Part shown: piece by piece, positions 30,861 to 41,008 of the stretch | Layout of the letters: every line of letters starts with the position of its first letter | How positions within the stretch are numbered: the stretch's first letter is position 1 | From: Styela clava | Lineage: Eukaryota > Chordata > Ascidiacea > Stolidobranchia > Styelidae | Length of the DNA: 64,000 nt | Assembly: GCF_964204865.1 (NCBI RefSeq) | Contig: NC_135264.1 | Coordinates: forward strand, 5,238,001-5,302,000 | Direction: 5' to 3' | Notes under the pieces: generated by a model | The model's input: only the letters and a program-made list of their open reading frames with translations | Told to the model about the DNA's origin: nothing | Database searches by the model: none | Program-made: the position numbers and the translations under genes

Positions 30861-32289
30861 AGGCAAAAATTATGCCGCGTGCAAACCGAATTTGTGATAC
30901 TACTGAAATTTTTAAAGGTAAAAGTGAAGAGCCTTAAAGAAATGACAAATATATTTATTCACCCCAAACATAATGCTTCGCTACTTTCAAAGCAAAACCT
31001 GCATGATAACAAATCTTTCAAACAGGTATTATTGAGTCACTTTTCAATAAAATATCAGTTCGACAACAGGGTTTTATTAATTTTTTTATGATCTATCAGT
31101 GAGTCTTCAGGTAATGCACTATTGCTGACAGAAATTTTACATTGGTTTATATTTTTGGCCTCCAGAGAAATACACGAATTACTAATTGTATCAGTCAGGC
31201 TACTATCATTACAAGCTAGCTGTTAAGTCATAAAATATTTCTTTGTATCTATAAGTCATAAAAAGAGTTTAGTTGATGAATGACGGATCGTTGACATCCA
31301 AACGACATTTAGGCTCCACAATCGAAAGAGGATGTTGCCTACTCCCTAGCTAGAATCATTCTGCTGTTAGGTATAAATGAATTGGCGGTGGCGATGCTCA
31401 TACCATATCCCACATTTTTTATACTGGTGATACAGTGTGGTGTTTTTGTTTTGTCATGGAAGCTAAACTCTGGTTATGCTGGTTTTTTTCAAGTTTACCT
31501 AATGATTTGTATCACATGTATGGATGAAGATAATATAGTCAATTCCTTAAGACAAGGAAATAGAACATAGAGACATTGGAAATACACCAAGTTACTTTTA
31601 CCTTCTTTATCGTCCTAAACATGAAACTGCGAGGGTGAATACAGAGTATTTCTCAACTGGTGAGTGAGTTCGGAAGAAAAGTGCAGTTCTTTGCAAAAAA
31701 ACATGCTCCACATTTTTCATCTGCCAGAATTTTGTCAAACAAAAGAAGTGAATTGATTTCAATTAGATATTTACACCCGAATTAAAACGAGCATTAAGTG
31801 ATTTGAAACTACCGTATATCAATTGTTGTCATAAACACATGTGCGTTGCGATATCTGTTGAAAGCTTGCGATCAATGCGTAATTCCCTCGGTTAGCATAC
31901 TACCTCTGTCCGTGGATTACTTCAACGGTAATAAATAGACCTTAATACATGTATGTTGATATTTATTTGAGAATTCGAATGGCATGAACGATATCACAGT
32001 CCAACTAGACTGTGCCATATTTTATCCCAATTAAAATCGTGACATCGCGTCAATGTCCACATTCTAATTAATTTGATTTTACGCCATCTGATATGATCAA
32101 CGGAAATTTTCAGAAACTAGGATAATTATAGTTTCTCTCTAAGTCGTACCGACGAAAACATCGTTAAAGGTTTGGGTTGAAATGATAAATAAAAGTAAAT
32201 AATAATCTAAGAAAGAAACTCGAATTTCTAGAAATTAATTTGTAAAATTGATGAAATAAAATACGAATTACATCGCTTTATAACAATTG
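30861..32289. other. Intergenic sequence
   Basis: No gene could be supported; open frames at 30834 and 31382 have no splice or family support. Confidence 0.4.
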
Positions 32290-34040
32290 TTACAGTGATG
32301 AACGTTGTTGGAAGTAACTTCTCAGCGACGATGCCATAGATCTTTGCACAAACACAAAATGACAGCTAACATCCTTCTCTTCTTTTACTGTTGGATTTTC
32401 ACAACATTTAAGACCAGGTTTAAAGTCATAGTGCAAGTGAGCGACTTCAGTAAGCCCCCAGCTAGACATGAGCTTTCTTGCACCCGATAATGTGTCTATA
32501 ATGACCCAGTATAGCAAATACCCTCTTTTAGTGGATCCATTTCTCGTTTCGAGTTCCTTCATCATTAGAAATGCAGCTTCGTGGGTATAGTCAGTCATAA
32601 TTTTTGTTTTTTTGTATTCGCTCCTCACAGCTATGCGTCCGGGAAATATTGGCAACAGTCCCATATTGTCTGCAGCTTTTTTGATCGGTTCGTGTATATG
32701 TTCAACGACCCATTGATCTCTCCTATTTGAGAGAATAATTGTAGAATATAATGCAGTTCACATAAATAAACAATATATTGTGACGATGTATATCACAATG
32801 TCGTTTTATCCTATAAATCGTTACAATATGAAATATTTTACGCGTGGGTTTGATATTAGTATGAATCAATGAAATGGAAATGGCCTGGGATATAAAGGTA
32901 TAAATATATAGTTTTTTACTATTAGTTACTCACTTGAGTAGGATCTCAGTACCCTTGCTATAAATCTCAAACATTTTTGAAGTATCCACTGGTCTTGTAG
33001 TGAAATTGCAACGAAAAATCCAACCAATGATAATTTTTGCATTTGCGAGATTTTTCCCATCTTCTCCTCGATCTGTTTTGAGAATGCTTAGAATGGCCCT
33101 TTCGTCAGAATACAATTTCTAAAAACGGTGTACATTTTAAATAGAATTTATCAATTGCTTTTTTAATTTTATTCCTCAGTTATGACGAAAGCAACTCACT
33201 TCGTATATGTATCTAAAATATTCTGGCATTAGTTGCTTCCTCTTCACCAACTCAGGCAGGTATCGTTGAGCAAGCGAAGAATGAACGAATTCTCTTCCAC
33301 AAATCTCAAGAAATTCATCCCAGTCTTCTCGACTTCGGCAAATCTCTAACCACAAGCTGAACCAACAGTATTCTGTTATATTCACACAAAAAATCGATAT
33401 TGTTGTAAATCATAAAAAAAAGCATTGACTGAATATCACCATGCAGGAAAACCAACAAAACTACGGGGTGTTAGTGAATGAGTCCGACAACACGTGATAT
33501 ATAAAGTGAAAACAAACAGCAACAATCACAGCGAGAGCTGAGTAAGAGCTTTCAAACATTTTACTCTAAATTGACAGCTGTGTCCAAATAGGCAAATAAA
33601 AGAATTCATCGGCATCCAAGTCAGTTCTTAGTGTACATTACCAGTATCATGCCAATACAGTCCTGAACATAGTATGTGTACCAGATTAGGGTTCAGGTTG
33701 TGCGCCATCTTGGTACACATACTTCGGGAGCGCCTCATTTGTTTGTTGTTTTATTGAATAAAGGGGACACCAATTAACATATATGACATCATCGTGGACT
33801 ACATCAAAGTGAAGAGTAAATTTATTCAAAAATACCCACAAAATAATATACAACAAATCACAAAATGGCCATCTCAAGAATTTATTAGTTGTTTGCTTAG
33901 TACAAACAAAGTCACCTGGTAAGCTATTTCTTTCTGGGGCAATTTACTTTTAACATATATATAACGATAACTCCATAACAGTTTCTTACCTGGACTTTGT
34001 AGAACTGTCCATGTCCACCACCTAAGGCTATTCTATGATG
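32290..34040 (-). CDS. Unrecognised multi-exon gene, 3' part
   Basis: Three consecutive exons join in frame on the minus strand: 33372-33200 (incoming phase 1; contains WLEICRSREDWDEFLEICG), 33118-32934 (contains KIIIGWIFRCNFTTRPVD) and 32722-32290 (contains AAFLMMKELETRNGS, HLHYDFKPGLKCCENP; TAA at 32290-32292). Together they encode about 263 residues, a soluble-looking mixed charged protein with several cysteines. A possible earlier exon at 34040-33990 reads HHRIALGGGHGQFYKVQ, a glycine-rich loop-like motif, but its outgoing phase 0 needs another exon before 33372. The start codon was not found. I do not recognise the family. Clean GT-AG junctions and open frames favour a real gene. Confidence 0.5.
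33665..33737. repeat. Palindromic element, copy 2
   Basis: Contains AGTATGTGTACCAGATTAGG and the inverted end TTGGTACACATACTTCGGGA. It matches the centre and right arm of the copies at 11202 and 40900. Confidence 0.7.
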
Positions 34041-34049
34041 CTAAATACC

Positions 34050-34763
34050 AACGTGCTAGAGAAGAATGATGAATAATGAACAGATCTAGTTAGACGTATT
34101 TAGTTAATGTTTGATCAGCGTGCAGCATCGATATACTACCAAAAGCAGACATTTGTTTGAATACTGTAACCTGTATAAATGTTCTTTCAGGTAATTTATC
34201 ACACAGACATTTGGTATATTCTGCTTGTTTTGTATCACTCGATTCCGGAATCACTGTTGAAGGATTATCTTCATAGATACAAACAATACAGATGAAAAAT
34301 TTCAGTAAAAACGTTATAAACAGAAATTATTTAACAGCCATTAGACGTATAGCTTATTTGTTAACTGGGAAGTTACGCCTATTATAAAAGATCTGTGTAT
34401 CATTTAAAATCACTATGACCCCTATTGATAAGGCGATGCCACAGGTAAACAGACAATACGATAGCCCAGGGGACCAAAGACGGCGACCAGAGAATCAAAG
34501 GTTACCTGCAATGGAGGTAATGCTTTGAGGCAGAAGGTCCGAAGCTTCGAATTTTTTCGGTAAAGCAATCACACAATTTAATGATATTTATACCTTTACC
34601 TGTGATACTATGATTGACTCTTGTATTTGCTGTTACAAAGTTCCATTCACATGGCAAATCAGTTTGGAAACAACCCATAAGCCACTTTTCGCTTTACTCA
34701 GAGAGAATAAGCCACTTCCCAACGCAGCTTTTTACTTACTGGCGTACTTTCCACCTTGTAATG
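34050..34763. other. Intergenic or intronic sequence
   Basis: No exon could be supported; this may hold the unlocated 5' part of the gene ending at 32290. Confidence 0.35.
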
Positions 34764-34771
34764 GTGTAGTG

Positions 34772-36140
34772 CAGGGATGTGCAAACTGCGGCCCTCGGGC
34801 CAAATGCGGCCCGCAAAGAAAAATTGAGCGGCCCGCGGAGAAGTGCTAATTTTGAATAGTGTGCCCTCGAAACAGATTTTTATTTTAGTTAATCTGGTAC
34901 GTGCAAGCAATTCCAATCTCTTTTCGTCGCAAAGCCTATACTAGTACCTGAGTGCGACTATCAAATTAGCAAAAGTAGCTCGCAAAATCCTGTTGCACAA
35001 TACACAATGCTATAAAATCGTGTTTCTCACTGAATTCGCTTAAAGTCGGTGTGGCAATAAATTTGAATAGCAGTTTTCTTTAGAAATTTATGCGTTTTGA
35101 CTCAGCATTTCCGCAAGAACCCCTAACAATGCCGTTAAATCAATACCAAGAAGAAAAATTTTTTGTGCTTGCAACTACAGTAGAAACTCCACCTTCAAAA
35201 TTAATTCGTTTCGTAGGCCCCTTTGCGAGTAGAAAATTCCCTAAGTAGGGACGCATTTTCCTTGCAAATGCGCTAATCCGTTCTAAGCCTCGCAAAACTT
35301 GGACATATTATTTGTAATAAGTTATAAAAGTGGTTAAAACCGTAACAAATACATGATAGAATTGAATTACTGCGTGATGAATAGAAAAGGTACACATGGA
35401 AAGAAGAAAGAACAAAAAAATACCGAATAAAAACTACGAACGATATGTTTGTTTAATTTGGCATTGACCCACTATAGGCTAGGCTAAACGAAGACCGCTG
35501 AGAGTTGGGAGGACGTTGGTCGGAGGGGGCGGCAAAAGTTGACAGCTGAGAGAGAACGTAATGTACGAAAATGCACACACACACATGAAATTCAAAAATT
35601 TTTATTTTTTTTTTCATCATATCATCGTCTTACTGAGTTTCGCTATCAACGCATTATACGTACCCGCGGGAAACAAACGGGCCCGTGGGCATGGGAGGAC
35701 ATATAATTTATTGCCACGCAGCACGACTGCATTCGATTACGATAAAAAATGAAGGAATTGTAAATGTTTTAAATAAAACGTGGACGGCGGCGCTAGATGT
35801 GTACGCCCTATTCGGTATTCTTATAAGCACGAAAAACATTATTCTAAGGCTGCGATATTAAATATTAAATTCAAATTGAACATCCCTTCTTCCAGCACTG
35901 CATTAATTTAACCTAAAAAAAAAACAAATATCACTACCAGCGTTTTTTGTTTTCGGTTTTCGGCCTTTCGTATGTAATAAAATCTTACGTTAGCCGAAGC
36001 AATATTTTTACGAGAAGAATTTTCGTAAGTTTGATTTTTTTGTAACCAGATCCTTTCGTAAGTAGAGTTTCGCGGTTCGACCGCGGCTGCACCCAGTTAC
36101 TTGCATCTGGCCCTCTTGTGATAAAGGTTGCACACCCCTG
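34772..36140. mobile_element. hAT-like non-autonomous element (about 1.37 kb) with 8-bp duplication
   Basis: The left end CAGGGATGTGCAAACTGCGG pairs with the right end GGTTGCACACCCCTG. The flanking octamers gtgtagtg (34764-34771) and gtgcagtg (36141-36148) differ by one base, a hAT-type target duplication. The GC-rich end (GGCCCTCGGGCC, GCGGCCCGC) is shared with the fragments at 37124 and 52607. No intact transposase was seen. Confidence 0.8.
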
Positions 36141-36341
36141 GTGCAGTGAATCTTCTCGAGAAAGCTGATGCTTATTATAGTCGAATCAATTCAGTCTTGC
36201 GCCAGAAGAAATCCTGCACTGTCCGCATTAATTTATCATACCAAAATAATTTGCTATAGACCTCGACTCAAACTAAAGTTAAATATTTGTAAAAGCAAAG
36301 TGACAAAACTAAGTGAACATGGAAATTGTACGTTCAGGCCT

Positions 36342-36600
36342 CAGTGGTTCTCAACCTTTTTTTTGTTCGTGGCCCATTTTCGTCGCATTAAAATTTTGTA
36401 CTCCACTAACTTTCTCATGCAAGGGAAAAACTACAAGAAAAACAAGACTTTAATGCAAAATTGAATATATTTTTACTTTAGTATTTAGAATGAAAAGTAG
36501 CAGCATCATTTATTGCTTCTAAAATAAAAATTTGACTATAATAACACAAATGAGACTAAACTTTCCAAAACCATAGTAATTTTTATTAGGCCTGTGGCCC
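36342..36600. mobile_element. hAT-like element left end (remnant)
   Basis: CAGTGGTTCTCAACC followed by a GTGGCCCA segment is a common hAT end motif. A second GTGGCCCA occurs near 36594, but no right terminal repeat was found, so limits are uncertain. Confidence 0.4.
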
Positions 36601-37123
36601 ACTTGAAAATGTCTCTAAGTTTTTCATTTACTTTACGATGGTTATCTGAGTATATGTTATATGGAGAAGATTGGTTCGTCGTAACCTGACTTGGAATAGC
36701 TGCTTTGCTGAGTTTATAAGATAAGTTTGGATGGCGCAAACACGATTTCTTCATTATCGGCTTAGGTGGATTAGAGGAGAGGGGGATATTCTTTGGTTGG
36801 GAAACGGGATCAACTGAAGAATCTCCACCCCAACCAAGACCAACTGAAAAAATTACCCCCAGGTGAGTCCAACTGAAGAATCACCTCTTCAGGCGGGTCC
36901 GGGGGGGAGGGATTCTTTAGTCGATCCAAAAATTTTAGCTATCATTATGCGTATACTGAATTATGTTAGAAATCATTCTAGATCAGAATAAAAAGTGGAA
37001 TATATCAGAAAAATCGGTTTACTTTCAGCCGGTACCGATACACTTGCCGATATCACAACAGCTGTAGGAGGCAAACTGTGTCAGCAGTACGTCCCGTCTT
37101 AATGTTAGTCAATTATTGTAAAT

Positions 37124-37935
37124 CAGAGGTGTGCAACCTGCGGGCCAAATGCGCTCACACGGATAAATAGTGAGGACCGCGGAGAAGTGCCTATGTTGGA
37201 AAGTTTGCAACCAGCAAAACGAGTTTTTACTTTAGGACAGGGGTGGGCAACATACGGTCCGCGGGTCGTGTCCGACCCGTGACGAGATTTTGACCGGCCC
37301 GCCGACTGTATCCAACCGCTCTGTAATGTGGTCCGACGCATCATTCCTGAAATATGACGATTGCTCTACTATCATCGCATTATCAGTGCGAGCTTGGGAA
37401 ATAAACAATTGCCTTAGTGAACAAACAATTGCGTTAGCACACTTGGTAAATAAACAAAACAAGGTCAAAGCAGAGAGCGTTGTAAACATTCCCCGCTAAT
37501 GCTATCATTTATATTTAGATTTTGAATATTTCAGAAATTTTATATTAAGTCATATTAACCATCGAATATCCCAAGAAACGTGAAGTTGACAGAGTGTCGA
37601 GCATTTAACAAAGATTGGACACCGAAGTATTTTGTAATAATCCGGCCCGCCGAGGACTTCATTTTTCCACATCTGGCCCGCCGACTGTAGAAGTTGCCCA
37701 CCCCTCCTTTAGGGGGATCTGGTACGCAAGTCATTCAGTGCCTTTGCGTTGTGTTGCAAAACCTGTACCAGAGTTCATAGCTTTGACGTCACAATGCCGA
37801 ACAACTGGCTTGTGCGAAGTGTACAACCCATGTCATATGCCTTTGCGTAGTGTTGCAAAACCTGTACCAGAGTCCACTATAGATTTGACGTCACAATGCC
37901 GAACAACTGGCTTGTGCGAAGTGTACAACCCATGT
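37124..37935. mobile_element. hAT-like element, interrupted by a nested element
   Basis: CAGAGGTGTGCAACCTGCGGGCC at 37124 matches the ends of the elements at 34772 and 52607. Internal sequence resumes after the nested insertion (37238-37706) with ATCTGGTACGCAAG and a segment (gaacaactggcttgtgcgaa) similar to the 52.6-kb copy. The right terminal repeat was not found. Confidence 0.55.
37238..37706. mobile_element. Nested hAT-like element (469 bp) with 8-bp duplication
   Basis: The left end CAGGGGTGGGCAAC pairs with the right end GTTGCCCACCCCTC. The flanks ctttagga (37230-37237) and ctttaggg (37707-37714) differ by one base. It lies within the older element starting at 37124. GGCCCGCCGACTGTA occurs near both ends in direct orientation. 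No transposase ORF. Confidence 0.8.
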
Positions 37936-37938
37936 CAT
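37741..37938. repeat. 99-bp tandem duplication (two units)
   Basis: Units at 37741-37839 and 37840-37938 both begin CCTTTGCGT and contain TGACGTCACAATGCCGAAC and TGTGCGAAGTGTACAACCC. They differ at a few bases in the middle. Confidence 0.9.
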
Positions 37939-38139
37939 AACTCAAATTGTGCCTGCATCATAGCGTACGGGCGGGCGTACGTACGTTAAATAACGGTGCG
38001 GCCGATTCAAACAGTGGGAGCCATGAACAATTGCTACAACAGTACATGTTCAAACAACTTTACGAACGCTGCGAGATCTTCAACCCTTTCGGCTTTCTAC
38101 AAACGGACGAGATTTGAAAAAATTTTCAAACGAAACAAA

Positions 38140-38145
38140 TTTATT
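38140..38145 (-). terminator. Polyadenylation signal, ZP gene B
   Basis: AATAAA on the minus strand 12 nt after the TGA at 38158-38160, matching the close spacing in ZP gene A. Confidence 0.65.
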
Positions 38146-38157
38146 AGAAACACAAAA

Positions 38158-40330
38158 TCAGGATTTACTGGTCATCGTACCAAAAGTAACAGAACGATTA
38201 CGTATTACCACAAATAATAAGGCAACGAGTATGAGAAGAACTATACCACTGCTGATCACGATCACCATAGTCTGATAGTTCATACCTGCTAATAGAATAG
38301 AAATTAGAAATATCAAAATGCAAAATAAATATTTAAACAAAAATTCTATATTCGGAAAATTTACCGGAGGCGGGTTCTGGTACTGTAACATCTACTACAG
38401 GTGAATCTTCCAAGACAAATGCCGTCTTCTTTTTGGGATCGGATTCGAGCACCCTCTCCACTCTTACTTCGTCGGCCTCCATACCATTAAGACGAACTTC
38501 AGGTATTCCAACTGAACCATTGATAACGACGATTGGGCCAAGGGCTATAGGGGCAGATCCAAGACTTCTCCGCTTACGTGAAACAAGGCATCTGTTGACG
38601 CGAAAGTTGTCCGAACAAGCCTGAAAACAATACGATTGGCAAGAATTAAACACACGAAGCCTAAATACCCAATGAAAATCAATTAAACATCTTAAATAAA
38701 ATACTCACTCCCACGCTGCCTCTATCACAAGATACCAATTTTGCATGGATATAGAACTCCTGACACGACATGCTTCTTGGCGTTTGAAACGATACACAGA
38801 CTGTATGACCCACAGCGCTGGTTGTAATTTCGCAGGGAAGTCCGTTGGTAGTGCCGCAGCCGGATTGAACAATCCCAACAATGTTGTTTGTGGATGGTAC
38901 AGGACTGCAGGATAAATACATCTCATCTATACCAGTCACTTGGTTTCCGGACTAAAATATAAAAGAATTTACTAAAAACTGCTGCCATGTGGATTTCAAA
39001 GCCACCAAATCAGACAAAACTTACATCTATCGACATCGTAACGTGGATCATTTCGCCCACGGTGTAAATCGCACCGCCATTAACCGCAAAATTTAAAGAG
39101 CAAACGCCGGGACATGCAGAGACCTTGCAAAGAGAAATGCTAGGTGTGATTATCTGGCGCCCCGTCACGACGGTCGGTGTACTAACCCTGGAAAAATGTA
39201 AGAAATTTTAGGCTAAACTTTTATAAGGATTTCTTTCACGACTTCAGAAAACTTGAAAAAACACTGCTTACACTGGGCGAAGCGAAGTTACTACAGTATA
39301 TTGTCTTTCGTAGCTGCACTGAAATTCAGCGACAGGAATCGGCATATCGAACATTGAGTTTGCCAGACGACGGTTAAACCACATTTGGTTAGTTACGACT
39401 ACATTTCCGCCGACTGATGTAACTTCGGTATCACAGGCAGTAAACGGCATTGGAATCTGTATCTCGTAAAATCCATTAACGGCGGTCGAAACTAAAAACA
39501 AAATAAACACATTGATGAGTTTGCATGATGCATCGCTGGTTCGATTCTATTAAAATAAGTCACCTTCGCAGCCCTGCGTGTCACCCAGGTTTCTGACGAT
39601 GTTGATGAAACTGTTCCGTAACCCGAGATCATATTCGCGTACAAAGCTTTCAGATACAGAGAACACAATTTGATCACTTTCACAGCGAAGTGAAGGCATA
39701 GCTGAAAAAGATGATTTACATATGTAATTATCAAACACTTACACCATCTTTATCTGAAGCAACGACAATTATACTCACGAATAGTGCAGTTTTTGCCAAG
39801 ATACCCTGAAGAACTTCTGCAGTAATAACCACCGGCGTGCTGACACGATTCGCGACACTGACAATCTCTCTGGCACGGATTTGGAGAGCATACTCCGAAT
39901 ATCCTTTCTGGCAAGACTGCTGCAAAAACGTGAATTTTATACTCTGCTTAATAATGGCGAAGTCTTGAAAAAAAAAACGCATTGTACGTACCACCACATT
40001 TCTCGCAGTGTTCACCCCTGCAGTTACCGGAGCAAAGACATTTATAAGAACTGGCGTAGTTTAGACACAGACCTCCGTTCATACATGGGTTCCTGTTTGC
40101 AGAACAATACGATGGCAGCGAGAACGTGTTGGCGTTGGCGCTATAACCTGTAAATACCAGATTTTAGTGCTCCACATCGCCTTTTGAAAACAAAGAAAAA
40201 CTCACCATTTTCCACGCAGATCGAAGCAACCAACAGAATGCTAAAACATGAAAGATAAGATAAAATAACAAGACAAGTTCGGGTCGAGCCGTGACTATAA
40301 TACTTACAGAAAACAGAGTGAACGACCCAT
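38158..40330 (-). CDS. EGF-EGF-ZP domain transmembrane glycoprotein (ZP gene B)
   Basis: Predicted 500-residue paralogue of ZP gene A. Exons in transcription order: 40330-40308, 40240-40206, 40147-39992, 39919-39779, 39701-39564, 39491-39272, 39187-39025, 38951-38709, 38620-38365, 38285-38158. Eight exons have exactly the same length as in gene A. Signal peptide MGRSLCFLILLVASICV; EGF CSANRNPCMNGGLCLNYAS; second Cys-rich module CSPNPCQRDCQCRESC; ZP module from LRCESDQIVFSVSES; cleavage site RKRR (about 388-391); one transmembrane helix (about 464-487); tail RNRSVTFGTMTSKS. Two acceptors are NAGNAG type (39919 or 39916; 38288 or 38285), so isoforms differing by one residue are possible. I chose 38285 because it matches gene A. 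Probable role: an extracellular filament-forming coat protein. Confidence 0.9.
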
Positions 40331-40446
40331 CTTTAACTCAAAAACGATAATAACCTAACAAAAAAAACTAACAAAATAAATCAACAATATCGATGACCAG
40401 TTAACGCAACGAGGCAGAATAACACCCAACACGTGCAAACGCCCTG

Positions 40447-40453
40447 TTTTATA
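40447..40453 (-). promoter_or_regulatory. TATA box of ZP gene B
   Basis: TATAAAA on the minus strand, about 117 bp upstream of the ATG at 40330, a usual distance allowing a 5' UTR of about 85 nt. No equally good match was seen for ZP gene A (only an AATAAAAT near 28184-28190). Confidence 0.5.
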
Positions 40454-40899
40454 CTACATGGTTGCTCGTGAGTGCAATCATAGCTTATAGGGTAATAATA
40501 ATCATTACTACAATGTTAGATGCTATTCGCACCGTTTAGGGTGCACGCGTGAGATTTCCTCGCAACACTGACGGAATTTTTCAAACGATCAAAACATATT
40601 TACAAGCAGCTCGATCACTTTTATCACCACCAACTAAAAATTAAACTTTTGCGTGCTACTGACTACTGTTTTGTAGTTGAAAGCGCACCAGTATAGCAAA
40701 AATGATGATCCTTCTGTGAAGACGTTATGTATTGAATGTCACTCATCGGTGCAAATGTACTATAGCCTTTACTGGCCAGTGCTTACGCATCGTTCGCGTT
40801 AAATACGGATAAGTTGTCTCTTCATAACAGATCGACGAAAGGCTTGTATGACTGCCATCCCTTATCAGTATGTGTGTGATGTATAAACAATAGTTGGAC

Positions 40900-41008
40900 C
40901 TCCTGAAGTATGCGCACCAAGAGGGCGCAAAACCTAAACTCAGGTTGTGTACCAGGTTAGGGTTCAGGTCGTGCGACGTCTTGGTGCGCATACTTCAGGA
41001 GTACCCAA
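40900..41008. repeat. Palindromic element, copy 3 (most complete)
   Basis: The ends CTCCTGAAGTATGCGCACCA and TGGTGCGCATACTTCAGGAG are perfect inverted repeats of 20 bp. The centre contains ACCAGGTTAGGGTTCAGG. The element is about 109 bp and lies between ZP gene B and MMP-2. Confidence 0.85.

Noticed and set aside
33686-33877. 63-codon minus-strand frame as an exon of the unknown gene
   Set aside because: It overlaps palindromic element copy 2, and no splice sites with the right phase were seen.
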